The notes beneath the pieces are model-generated. The model was not told where the DNA came from. It saw nothing but the letters and a program-made list of their open reading frames with translations, and made no database searches. Source: Dokdonella_A sp966248875 (GTDB lineage: Bacteria; Pseudomonadota; Gammaproteobacteria; Xanthomonadales; Rhodanobacteraceae). From it: a stretch of DNA of 64,000 nt. The stretch is taken from assembly GCA_966248875.1 (NCBI GenBank), contig CBINBI010000002.1, positions 54,447 to 118,446 of the forward strand, in the 5' to 3' direction. The position numbers and the translations under genes are program-made. Below, one piece after another: positions 50,482 through 59,152 of the stretch (its first letter is position 1; each line of letters opens with the position of its first letter).

Positions 50482-50970
50482 TCAGCCGACGACGAATGCC
50501 AGCGCGAATATCCCGAGCATCGCGAAGCAGACGCCGAGCTTGAGCACGGTGCCGACCAGGAAGCCGATCCACGCGCCGACGCCGACGTTGGTCGCGCGCT
50601 GCAGCGTCCCGCCGGCGAAAAGCTCGCCGAGCAGCGCGCCGAGAAACGGCCCGAGCAGCAATCCGGGCAATCCGAAGAAAATGCCGACGAGCGTGCCGAC
50701 CGCTGCGCCGAACAGCGCGAGCCGGCTCGCGCCTACGCGCTTCGCGCCGGCGAGCCCGGCGACGAAATCGACGCCGACGGCAATCGCCGTGAGCACGCCG
50801 AGCACCACCAGTGTCCACACGCCGACGTGCTGAAAGCCGTCCGCCCATGCCGCGACCAGCATGCCGGCGAACACCAGCGGCACGCCGGGCAGCGCCGGCA
50901 ACACGGTGCCGACGAAGCCGACGACGATCAGGATCGCGGCGAGGATGTACCAGAGGTTGTGGAGATCCAT
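50482..50970 (-). CDS. DUF456 family membrane protein
   Basis: The ATG at 50970 gives MDLHNLWYILAAILIVVGFV. The 162-residue protein has about five hydrophobic helices and the Gly-rich family pattern VGTVLPALPGVPLVFAGMLV and GIFFGLPGLLLGPFLGALLG. Function unknown. The upstream reading frame runs into a palindromic intergenic region. Confidence 0.88.
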   Translation of the reverse strand: MDLHNLWYILAAILIVVGFVGTVLPALPGVPLVFAGMLVAAWADGFQHVGVWTLVVLGVLTAIAVGVDFVAGLAGAKRVGASRLALFGAAVGTLVGIFFGLPGLLLGPFLGALLGELFAGGTLQRATNVGVGAWIGFLVGTVLKLGVCFAMLGIFALAFVVG

Positions 50971-51015
50971 GATCAGGCTCGAAACGGAGCGCCTACTGTA
51001 CCCGAGCTGCCGTGC

Positions 51016-51119
51016 CCCCTCTTTCGCTTGCGGCGGAGGCAAGGTGAGGGGACGCGGGTTCGACGCTTTTCGCAGGCAGCCCGGACCTTCCCCTCTCCCG
51101 AAAGCGGAAGTGGGGAAGG
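51016..51119. repeat. Two palindromic units between DUF456 and tonB genes
   Basis: Unit 1: CCCCTC...CTTGC (51016-51031) pairs with GCAAG...GAGGGG (51039-51051). Unit 2: CCTTCCCC (51086-51093) pairs with GGGGAAGG (51112-51119). They resemble REP-like intergenic palindromes. One may terminate the tonB-like gene. Confidence 0.6.
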
Positions 51120-51154
51120 CGATCCAGGCAGGAGGCGAAGGCGGCGCGCAGCGC

Positions 51155-51814
51155 TCATCCGTGATCGAGCCGGAACTCGATCGGCACGAGGCCCCAGGCA
51201 GGGATCGCCTCGCCGTTGCGCAGCACCGGGTGGAATCGCGCGGATCTCACGCTGTCGCGCGCAGCGCGGTCGAGCCGCGCATGGCCCGAGCTTTTGGCAA
51301 TCTCGACGCGTTCGGGCACGCCGGCTGCGTCGACGAGCACTCGCAGCAGGACGAGGCCTTCCTCCTGAGCCCGCGCCGACGCTGCCGGATATTTCGGACG
51401 CAACGGCGTCGCGTAGGACAGCGCCTGCGTCTTGCCGCCGCCCGATCCGACATCGTCCGATGACGGCGGTGGCGCGACCTCGGCGGGCGCCTGCACTTCG
51501 GAAACATCAGGAATCGGCGCGGCGGCTTCGGTGACGTCGCTGATCACCGGTGATGAGTCGGCGGGCGGATGCCGGGACTGCACCGGCCGCACGCGATGCG
51601 GCGCGACGGGCGGTGGCGGCTCCGGCAGCGGGAGAGGCGGCGGCTGCACCGCGATCCATCGCGCGATGACCGGCTCGACGTGCGGACGCAGCGAAGGCGC
51701 GGTCATCGGCAGGGCGAGCAGCAGCAGGGCGGCGAAGTGCGCGGCGAAGCTGCCGCTCCATGCGCCGACGCGAAGCCAGCTCAGGGCATGCTTGCGACCG
51801 ATCGTCGTTGCCAT
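51155..51814 (-). CDS. TonB-family energy transducer
   Basis: The ATG at 51814 gives a basic N-terminus and one transmembrane helix (SWLRVGAWSGSFAAHFAALL and onward, about residues 10-36), a Pro-rich periplasmic spacer (PPPLPLPEPPPPVAPHRVRP) and a C-terminal TonB domain with LRPKYPAASARAQEEGLVLL and VRSARFHPVLRNGEAIPAWG. Length is 219 aa. It should couple the proton motive force to outer-membrane receptors, but no exbB, exbD or receptor gene adjoins it. Confidence 0.9.
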   Translation of the reverse strand: MATTIGRKHALSWLRVGAWSGSFAAHFAALLLLALPMTAPSLRPHVEPVIARWIAVQPPPLPLPEPPPPVAPHRVRPVQSRHPPADSSPVISDVTEAAAPIPDVSEVQAPAEVAPPPSSDDVGSGGGKTQALSYATPLRPKYPAASARAQEEGLVLLRVLVDAAGVPERVEIAKSSGHARLDRAARDSVRSARFHPVLRNGEAIPAWGLVPIEFRLDHG

Positions 51815-51974
51815 CGTGGTCTCCCGTTGCTGTTGGCAAGGACTGCAACGGGCGGGAGTGCCGCGCGGGGCTGATTTCGGTTCGTGCAGGTGCGGATCCG
51901 GCCGAGGTCCGCGGGCTGTCGGCGAGCGCCATACCGATTCGGGCGGGAGAGGCGACGCCTTACAATGCGGCTGC

Positions 51975-53006
51975 GTGGCAACACCGGCGCCGTCGCGTCC
52001 GGAATCCAGCGAGCCGATCTTGCCGACCCAGCCATTCCTCTTCTCGGTTGCACCCATGATGGACTGGACGGACCGGCACTGCCGGTACTTCCACCGCCTG
52101 TTGTCGCCGCATGTGCGCCTCTACACCGAAATGGTCACCGCGACGGCCGTGCTGCGCGGTGATCGCGCGCGGCTGCTCGGTTTCGATCCGGCGGAGCATC
52201 CGGTCGCACTCCAGCTCGGCGGTGCCGAGCCGCGCGAGCTGGCCGAGGCCGCGCGCATCGGCGCGGAGCTCGGATACGACGAGGTGAACCTCAACGTCGG
52301 CTGCCCCTCCGATCGCGTGCAGTCGGGCCGCTTCGGCGCGTGCCTGATGCGTGAGCCTGCGCTCGTCGCCGACTGCGTGGCCGCGATGCGGGCAGCGGTT
52401 TCGATTCCCGTGACGGTCAAGTGCCGGCTCGGCGTCGACGAGCAGGACGCGTACGCCGATCTCGAGCGCTTCGTCGACACCGTGCGCGCGACCGGCTGCG
52501 GCGTCTTCGTCGTGCACGCGCGCAAGGCGTGGCTCAAAGGCCTGTCGCCGAAGGAGAACCGCGAGATTCCGCCGCTGGACTACGAGCGCGTGTACCGCCT
52601 CAAGCGCGAGTTCCCCGGGCTCACGATCGTCATCAACGGGGGTATCGCGACGGTGGCCCAGGTGCGCGAGCACCTGCGGCACGTCGACGGCGTCATGCTC
52701 GGCCGCACCGCGTACCACGAGCCGTATCGCATCGCAGAGATCGAGCACGCGCTGTTCGCGACGCCGCTGCCCGACCGCGACGACGTGCTGCGCCGCCTGC
52801 GGCCCTACGTCGAAGCGCATCTCGCGCGCGGCGATCGCCTGCGGCACATCACGCGGCACATACTCGGGCTGTATCAAGGGCTGCCGGGTGCGCGCTCGTA
52901 CCGGCGCGTGCTGAGCGAGTGCGCGCATCGCCCGGACGCGGATCACTCGATTGTCGAGCAGGCGATCGCGGCGCGCGTTGGAGAGAAAGCTCGGCGCGCC
53001 GCGTGA
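51975..53006 (+). CDS. dusA: tRNA-dihydrouridine(20/20a) synthase DusA
   Basis: FMN-dependent enzyme reducing uridines in the tRNA D loop. FSVAPMMDWTDRHCRYFHRL, LNVGCPSDRVQSGRFGACLM (catalytic Cys in GACLM or nearby), HARKAWLKGLSPKENREIPP and VMLGRTAYHEPY are diagnostic of DusA. The start must lie upstream of FSVAPM; GTG 51975 (343 aa) is chosen, TTG 52020 is an alternative. A TACAAT element (51961-51966) sits so close to this GTG that the transcript would have almost no leader. Confidence 0.92.
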   Translation: MATPAPSRPESSEPILPTQPFLFSVAPMMDWTDRHCRYFHRLLSPHVRLYTEMVTATAVLRGDRARLLGFDPAEHPVALQLGGAEPRELAEAARIGAELGYDEVNLNVGCPSDRVQSGRFGACLMREPALVADCVAAMRAAVSIPVTVKCRLGVDEQDAYADLERFVDTVRATGCGVFVVHARKAWLKGLSPKENREIPPLDYERVYRLKREFPGLTIVINGGIATVAQVREHLRHVDGVMLGRTAYHEPYRIAEIEHALFATPLPDRDDVLRRLRPYVEAHLARGDRLRHITRHILGLYQGLPGARSYRRVLSECAHRPDADHSIVEQAIAARVGEKARRAA

Positions 53007-53050
53007 GTCCAACGTCGTCGGTTGTGCCTGCCGCCGCGCCGGCGCACGTG

Positions 53051-54235
53051 TCACGTGTCGTCGCGATCCGGCGGCACGGGCGGTGCGGGTGGAGCAGGCA
53101 GTGTGGCCGACGGCGCTGGAGGCGGTGCCGCGGGCGCGGGGAGCACCGGCGGTACCGGCGGTACCGGCGGCACCATGCGGAAATCGAAGATCGACTTGAA
53201 CTCCGGCGCCTTCATGCTGAGCGCGAGCATCTTCTTCTCGCGCAGGAGCTCGATCGGCACGTCCTTGCCCGATTCCTGGTCGCGCAATGCGCGCATCACG
53301 TCCTCGGGCCGGCTCACCGCCGTGCCGGCGACGCGCGTGATCACATCGCCCGCGCGGATGCCGGGCAGCGATTCCTCGTCGGCGGCCAGCACCAGCACGC
53401 CCTTGCCGGCGCCGAAATAGCGTCCGAGATCGGGATTGAGCGGCGCCAGGTTGAGGCCCCACCACGGCATCTTCATACGCATTCCGTGCACCGCATCGCG
53501 CGCGGCGCGGGCGGCATCCGCCTGGACCTTGCCGTAGTCGATGTCCCGCATCGCCTCGCGCGTCGCGCGCGCCGCGTCGACGCGGGTGCGCTCGTTGAAA
53601 TCCTTCGGCAGGAACGGATGCTCGGGATCGTCGTTCAGCAGCAGCGGCCAGTTCCAGGCCTCGCGCCGCTCGGCGGGGAACGTGACAACGCCTTTCTTGC
53701 CATCGCGCAGATATTCGATCGTCACGTTCTGGCCTTCCTTGAGATTGCCGAGCAACTTCCTCGCCTTCTCGAGCGATTCGGACACCGACCCCGCCTCGAT
53801 CGGCTGATGGTTGATCGCGACGATGATGTCGCTGCCGCGCAGTCCCGCGCGCGCGGCCGGCCCGTCGGGCGTCATCGCTCCGACGGTCACGTGTCCGTCG
53901 TTCATGCCGAGCACGACGCCGATCATCGCGCTGTCGGGATTGCCGATGTAGCGGTAGGCGTAGGCGCGCGGACCGCTTTCGCCGATTTCGTGCGACAGCG
54001 CCGCCATTTTGCGGGACAGCTCCTGCATCTGTTCGCGCAGCTCGGCAAGCTGCCGGCGGGCTTCCTCGGTTTTTGCGGAGCCGGACGATGCCGTCGCCGG
54101 CGCGTTCGCGGCTTTCGCGTCGGCGCGCGCGGCGACTTCCGCCGATGCGGACGGGTTCGTCACCGGCGCGGCTTCGGCCGCGAAAGCGCCGTGCACCGCG
54201 AACGCGGCGCCGGCGATGAGCAGAATGCGTTTCAT
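53051..54235 (-). CDS. Periplasmic double-PDZ protein without protease domain
   Basis: Signal peptide MKRILLIAGAAFAVHGAFA. A short coiled coil follows (EEARRQLAELREQMQELSRK), then PDZ 1 (about residues 95-195, with GAMTPDGPAARAGLRGSDII) and PDZ 2 (about 265-345, with ESLPGIRAGDVITRVAGTAV). The last 40 residues are Pro/Ala-rich (VPPVPPVPPVLPAP). No trypsin-like catalytic domain is present. Length is 394 aa. It sits directly downstream of a sigma factor and its likely anti-sigma factor, where RpoE systems often have a DegP/MucD protease. Confidence 0.85.
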   Translation of the reverse strand: MKRILLIAGAAFAVHGAFAAEAAPVTNPSASAEVAARADAKAANAPATASSGSAKTEEARRQLAELREQMQELSRKMAALSHEIGESGPRAYAYRYIGNPDSAMIGVVLGMNDGHVTVGAMTPDGPAARAGLRGSDIIVAINHQPIEAGSVSESLEKARKLLGNLKEGQNVTIEYLRDGKKGVVTFPAERREAWNWPLLLNDDPEHPFLPKDFNERTRVDAARATREAMRDIDYGKVQADAARAARDAVHGMRMKMPWWGLNLAPLNPDLGRYFGAGKGVLVLAADEESLPGIRAGDVITRVAGTAVSRPEDVMRALRDQESGKDVPIELLREKKMLALSMKAPEFKSIFDFRMVPPVPPVPPVLPAPAAPPPAPSATLPAPPAPPVPPDRDDT

Positions 54236-54245
54236 GTGTGCCTCT

Positions 54246-54848
54246 TCAGTTCACCAGATGGAATGTCGCGGGCATCGCTTCCGCGCGATCACCGTCTTCG
54301 GCGAACGCGAACGCGTTGCCGCGGATCGCGGCAAGGTCTTCGAGCAACGCGACGCGCTGCCGCCAGAGCGGCAGCGCGTCGGCATCGGTGCGGGCAACGC
54401 CGAGCTGCACGTCGACGAGTCCGATGAGATCCTCGACCTCGACCGCGGCCATCAGATCGCGGCCGTCCTGCGGCGCGTGCGCGGTGACGGCGGCGATCCA
54501 GCGTTCCAGTGTGCGCGAGCGCTGCCGCAGCTGCGCGAGCTCGGTCGCGGCGGAGCTGCCAGCGGGGAAAGTCGATGCCGGCCCGATGCCGGTCGAAGCG
54601 GAGGGCGCCGCAGGCGACACGCCTTCGTGCATCGCGGGCGTCGGCCACAGCAATGCCACGACGAGTGCCGCGGCGGCTGCGGCGGGCAGCAGGTAGCGCC
54701 ACACGTGGCGGCGGCCGCATCGCAGCTCGAGCGCGCGCGAAAGCGCCGGCCAGAGATCGGGCTCCGGCGCTCGTTCGGGCAGCGCACGCAGCGCGGCCGC
54801 GAGCGCCGTGTCGGCAGGGCGATCGTCTAGAGGGTCGCGGCCAGGCAT
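54246..54848 (-). CDS. Putative anti-sigma factor (single-pass membrane protein)
   Basis: The ATG at 54848 overlaps the 3' end of the ECF sigma gene by 22 bases. The 200-residue product has a short acidic N-terminal part (LRALPERAPEPDLWPALSRA), one transmembrane helix (about residues 52-70, YLLPAAAAAALVVALLWPTP) and a periplasmic coiled-coil region (ELAQLRQRSRTLERWIAAV). There is no ZAS zinc motif (HxxxCxxC). The anti-sigma function is inferred from position and architecture. Confidence 0.75.
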   Translation of the reverse strand: MPGRDPLDDRPADTALAAALRALPERAPEPDLWPALSRALELRCGRRHVWRYLLPAAAAAALVVALLWPTPAMHEGVSPAAPSASTGIGPASTFPAGSSAATELAQLRQRSRTLERWIAAVTAHAPQDGRDLMAAVEVEDLIGLVDVQLGVARTDADALPLWRQRVALLEDLAAIRGNAFAFAEDGDRAEAMPATFHLVN

Positions 54849-55405
54849 GGCGATGCCTCCTCGTGCGTATCCAGCAGGCGACGAAGACGCGAGCCGCCTC
54901 GCGCGACCTGCGATTTCGAAAAGCTGACGGACTTGCCGGTCATTTCCGCGATTTCCTGATGCGTGTATTCCTCGACGTGGTAGAGCCACAGCACGCTGCG
55001 CGTCAGCGGCGGCAGCGCCATCAGCGCGCGCTCGACGCGCGCGCCGTCGGCGAACAGCGAGGGCGTAGGCCCTTCACCGGCGGGCTCGTCGCCCTCGTCG
55101 AGGCCGTCGAGCGCGATGCCGCGCATCCTGCGCAGGTGCATCAGCGCCTCGTTGACGACGATCTGGCGCAGCCAGCCCCAGAACGGCGCCTCGCCGCGGA
55201 ACTGCGCGATGCGCTCGATCAGCCTCAGCATCGCGTCGTGCATCACTTCACGCGCGCTCTCGGGATCGCCGACGATGCGCAGCGCGAGCGTGTACGCCGG
55301 CCGCTCGAACGCGCGATAGATCGTCTCGAGCGCGCGCGCGTCGCCGCGGCGCGCACGCGCCAGCACGAGTTCGGGCACTTCGATCCGGAAGCTGGCTGCG
55401 CTCAC
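54827..55405 (-). CDS. ECF-type RNA polymerase sigma factor
   Basis: Alternative sigma-70 family factor. Region 2 contains ALETIYRAFERPAYTLALRI and the WGWLRQIVVNEALMHLRRM helix (2.4); region 4 has LPPLTRSVLWLYHVEEYTHQ followed by EIAEMTGKSVSFSKSQVARG as the helix-turn-helix. Length is 192 aa from GTG 55405; a further in-frame GTG at 55456 would add 17 residues. First gene of the sigma/anti-sigma/PDZ operon, divergent from the efflux operon. Confidence 0.9.
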   Translation of the reverse strand: MSAASFRIEVPELVLARARRGDARALETIYRAFERPAYTLALRIVGDPESAREVMHDAMLRLIERIAQFRGEAPFWGWLRQIVVNEALMHLRRMRGIALDGLDEGDEPAGEGPTPSLFADGARVERALMALPPLTRSVLWLYHVEEYTHQEIAEMTGKSVSFSKSQVARGGSRLRRLLDTHEEASPCLAATL

Positions 55406-55465
55406 TGGACGGAGGAGATGCCGTGCGGCGGCGGAAGGTCGCAAGCATGCGCGCACGAGGCGTGC

Positions 55466-55552
55466 CGGACGAGGTCCGCCGCGGCGTCCGGCGGCCGGAC
55501 TCGCGGCTTGTCCGGCGTTTGTCCGGCTGAGGCGCCGGACAGTGTCCGTCCG
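55466..55552. promoter_or_regulatory. Cluster of TGTCCG/CGGACA half-sites, candidate enhancer
   Basis: About nine half-sites in 87 bases: palindromes GTCCGG-N3-CCGGAC (55486-55500) and CGGACA-G-TGTCCG (55536-55548), two direct TTGTCCGGC copies 11 bases apart (55508 and 55519), and further CGGAC/GTCCG pairs at 55466-55478. They lie some 50-130 bases upstream of the sigma54 promoter at 55596, the usual distance of enhancer sites. Confidence 0.7.
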
Positions 55553-55595
55553 CCCGGGCTTCGCCGAAAAACATTGCGAGACAATCGGTTGCGCG

Positions 55596-55611
55596 TGGCA
55601 CGGCCGTTGCT
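55596..55611 (+). promoter_or_regulatory. Sigma54 (-24/-12) promoter of the efflux operon
   Basis: TGGCACGGCCGTTGCT matches the TGGCAC-N5-TTGC(A/T) consensus with correct GG and GC spacing. Transcription would begin about 12 bases downstream, giving a short leader with AAGGAG (55643-55648) before the hlyD ATG at 55659. Confidence 0.85.
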
Positions 55612-55658
55612 AAAGGACGGGCACGCGGCCGCGTCTGGCCGCAAGGAGCCCCTCGAAG

Positions 55659-56927
55659 ATGATTCGCGACACCTCGGCCCAGGACCGGCACATCGCCCCG
55701 AAGATCAACCGCGGCAAGCGCGCGATCTGGATCGGCGTCGCGCTCGCCGTCGTGGCCGTCGTGGCGCTCTGCGTGCCGACCGTCGCCCACCTGCTCTCGG
55801 CCGATTCGTCGGCGAGCGTGGCGCGGCTTCGCATCGCCGAGGTCAAGCGCGGCAATCTCGTGCGCGACGTGTCGGTGCAGGGCAGGGTTGTCGCCGCGGT
55901 GAGCCCGACGCTGTACGCGCGCAGCGCCGGCTTCGTCGATCTCAAGGTTCATGCCGGTGACAAGGTCAAGATCGGCGACGTGCTCGCCGTCGTCGATTCG
56001 CCCGAGCTCACCAACAAGCTCAAGCAGGAGCAGGCGACGCTGGACAGCCTGACGCTGGACGTCGAGCGCGCCGAGATCGACCACCGCAAGCAGCAGCTCG
56101 CGTCTAAGAAGACGCTGGATCAGGCGCGCATCGATCGCCAGACCGCGGCGCGCGAAGTCGAGCGGACGATGAAGGCGTTCACCGCAGGTGCGTTGCCCGA
56201 GCTCGACGTGCTGCGCGCCAAGGATGCGCTCGCCAAGGCCGAGCTCAACGTGACCAACGCCGAGAAGGATTCCGAGCTCGAGCGCGACAGCCTCGCGTTC
56301 GAGCTCAAGACCAAGCGCCTCGCGCTCGATCGGCAGAAGCTGCTGGTCGAGGACCTGATGCGTCAGGTGGACGAGCTCAAGGTCCGCTCGCCGGTCGATG
56401 GCCAGGTCGGGCAGCTGATCGTGCAGCAGCGCGCGAACGTCGCCGCGAACGCGCCTCTCCTCACCGTGGTCGATCTCAGCGCGCTCGAGGTCGAGGTGCA
56501 GGTTCCGGAAGTGTTCGCGCACGATCTCTCGATCGGCATGCCGGCCGAAGTACGCGACGGCAGCGGCACCTATGCCGGCGAGATCAGCGCGGTGTCGCCC
56601 GAAGTCGTCAACGGCCAGGTCACCGGGCGCGTGCGTTTCGGCGAGAAGAAGCCAGCCGGGCTGCGCCAGAACCAGCAGCTCACCACGCGCATCCTGATCG
56701 ACGAGCACCCGAACGTGCTGATGGTCGAGCGCGGGCCGTTCGTCGATTCCGGCGCCGGCCGCGTCGCCTACGTCGTGCGCGGCGACATCGCCGAGCGGAC
56801 TCCGATCCAGGTCGGGGCGACCAGCCTCAACGCGGTCGAGATCGTATCGGGCCTCAAGGAAGGCGACCGCATCGTGATTTCGAGCACGGACGATTTCAAA
56901 GGGGCGCAGCGGGTCGCTTTGAACTGA
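55659..56927 (+). CDS. HlyD/MacA-like periplasmic adaptor protein
   Basis: Membrane fusion protein that would link the ABC transporter to the outer membrane. One N-terminal helix (about residues 24-46), a barrel-sandwich hybrid start (VSVQGRVVAAVSPTLYARSA, VDLKVHAGDKVKIGDVLAVV), a long alpha-hairpin (about 110-225) and the second lipoyl half (ELKVRSPVDGQVGQLIVQQR), then a beta-barrel. Length is 422 aa. It is the first gene behind the sigma54 promoter. Confidence 0.92.
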   Translation: MIRDTSAQDRHIAPKINRGKRAIWIGVALAVVAVVALCVPTVAHLLSADSSASVARLRIAEVKRGNLVRDVSVQGRVVAAVSPTLYARSAGFVDLKVHAGDKVKIGDVLAVVDSPELTNKLKQEQATLDSLTLDVERAEIDHRKQQLASKKTLDQARIDRQTAAREVERTMKAFTAGALPELDVLRAKDALAKAELNVTNAEKDSELERDSLAFELKTKRLALDRQKLLVEDLMRQVDELKVRSPVDGQVGQLIVQQRANVAANAPLLTVVDLSALEVEVQVPEVFAHDLSIGMPAEVRDGSGTYAGEISAVSPEVVNGQVTGRVRFGEKKPAGLRQNQQLTTRILIDEHPNVLMVERGPFVDSGAGRVAYVVRGDIAERTPIQVGATSLNAVEIVSGLKEGDRIVISSTDDFKGAQRVALN

Positions 56928-56929
56928 TT

Positions 56930-56972
56930 TGGAAATCGGGAATCGGGAATCAAAGCGGATTCTCCGTTTCCG
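56930..56972. repeat. GGGATTCGG-type repeat, partial copy C
   Basis: GGAAATCGGGAATCGGGAATC followed by a short complementary GATTCTCCGTTTCC; a reduced version of the element, between the hlyD and ABC ATPase genes. Confidence 0.7.
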
Positions 56973-57002
56973 CCACAGAGAACTACCAACGAGGAACTTC
57001 TC

Positions 57003-57731
<729 letters not shown>

Positions 57732-57741
57732 GGACGACCCG

Positions 57742-59046
57742 ATGTTCGGCTATTACATCCAGCTCGGCCTGCGCAGCCTGCGCAGAAACCCCGTCCTGAC
57801 CGCGCTGATGGTGCTCGGCATCGGGCTCGGCATCGCGGCCAGCATGACCACGCTGACGGTCATGCACCTCATGGGCGCCGATCCGATTCCGTGGAAGAGC
57901 GACAAGCTGCACTACGTCCAGCTCGACAACTGGGATCCGAACAACCCGTACTACGACGACGGCCGCCCGCCGGATCAGGTGACCTATCGCGACGCGACCG
58001 CGCTGATGGCGGCGGCCAAGGCCGACAAGCAGGCCGCGATGTGGAAGATTGCGCTGCCGATCCAGCCGGAGAACCCCGAGGTGAAGGCGTTCACCGCGCT
58101 CGGCCGCGTCACGTATTCGGATTTCTTCGGCATGTTCGAGCCGCCGTTCGCGTATGGCGGCCCCTGGGACCGGAAGCAGGACGACGAGCACGCACGTGTG
58201 ATCGTGCTGACGCGCGACACCAACGAAAAGCTGTTCGGCGGGCAGGACAGCGTCGGCAAGACTGTGCGCATGAACGGCATCGACTACACGGTCGTCGGCG
58301 TGCTCGGCAAGTGGAAGCTGCGCGCACGCTATTACGACCTCACCAACGGCGCGTTCGCCGATCCCGAGGAGTTCTTCATGCCGTTCACGACGGCGATCGA
58401 CCTCAAGCAGCGCGGCAGCGGCAACAACAGCTGCTTCAAGACGCCGGGTGACGGCTGGGAGGCGTATCTCGAGTCCGACTGCGTCTGGATGCAGATGTGG
58501 GTGGAGCTCGACACGCCGGAGAAGTTCGCCGAGTACAAGGCCTTCCTCGACAACTACGTCAACGAGCAGAAGAAGCTCGGCCGTTTCCAGCGTCCGCTCA
58601 ACAACCGCCTGCTCAACGTGAACGAGTGGATGAAGGACCAGAAGGTCGTCTCGCGCGATGTCGAAGTGCAGACCGGTCTCGGCTTCGCGTTCCTCGCCGT
58701 GTGCCTGGTCAACACGATCGGCCTCCTTCTCGCCAAGTTCACGCGCAAGGCCGGCGAGATCGGCCTGCGCCGCGCACTGGGCGCGAGCCGGCGCGAGGTG
58801 TTCACGCAGTTTCTCGTCGAATCCGGCGTGGTCGGCCTCACCGGTGGCGTGCTCGGCCTCCTGCTGACGGGCCTCGGCCTGCTCGCCGTGCGTGCGCTTT
58901 ACAGCTCGTACAAGAGCGTCGCCTCGCTGGATCTCCAGATGGTCCTGGTGACCGTCGTGCTCGCGGTGTTCTCGGCCGTGCTCGCCGGGTTGTATCCGAC
59001 CTGGCGCGCGTGCCGCGTGCAACCGGCGGCGCAGTTGAAGGTGTGA
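57742..59046 (+). CDS. FtsX/MacB-like ABC permease, first subunit
   Basis: The ATG at 57742 starts FGYYIQLGLRSLRRNPVLTA. Topology is that of MacB: one N-terminal helix (about residues 18-40), a large periplasmic domain (about 45-310) and three C-terminal helices within a FtsX domain (FAFLAVCLVNTIGLLLAKFT, GEIGLRRALGASRREVFTQF). The ending YPTWRACRVQPAAQLKV is the usual permease C-terminus. Length is 434 aa. No ATPase is fused. Confidence 0.92.
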   Translation: MFGYYIQLGLRSLRRNPVLTALMVLGIGLGIAASMTTLTVMHLMGADPIPWKSDKLHYVQLDNWDPNNPYYDDGRPPDQVTYRDATALMAAAKADKQAAMWKIALPIQPENPEVKAFTALGRVTYSDFFGMFEPPFAYGGPWDRKQDDEHARVIVLTRDTNEKLFGGQDSVGKTVRMNGIDYTVVGVLGKWKLRARYYDLTNGAFADPEEFFMPFTTAIDLKQRGSGNNSCFKTPGDGWEAYLESDCVWMQMWVELDTPEKFAEYKAFLDNYVNEQKKLGRFQRPLNNRLLNVNEWMKDQKVVSRDVEVQTGLGFAFLAVCLVNTIGLLLAKFTRKAGEIGLRRALGASRREVFTQFLVESGVVGLTGGVLGLLLTGLGLLAVRALYSSYKSVASLDLQMVLVTVVLAVFSAVLAGLYPTWRACRVQPAAQLKV

Positions 59047-59050
59047 AGAG

Positions 59051-59143
59051 CCGGGATTGGAGATTCGCGAGTCGGGATTCGCCGCACGACGCGTGAACAC
59101 CGAACGGCACCTCCAATCCCGAATCCCCAATCCCAAATCCCGG
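59051..59143. repeat. GGGATTCGG-type inverted repeat, copy D
   Basis: Starts CCGGGATTGGAGATTCG and ends CCCCAATCCCAAATCCCGG, filling the gap between the two permease genes. Confidence 0.85.
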
Positions 59144-59152
59144 ATCTACGCC

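Noticed and set aside
53145..53175. Tandem CGGCGGTAC repeats in the PDZ gene
   Set aside because: They only encode the Val-Pro-Pro repeats of the C-terminal tail; too short to support a regulatory or variable-repeat claim.
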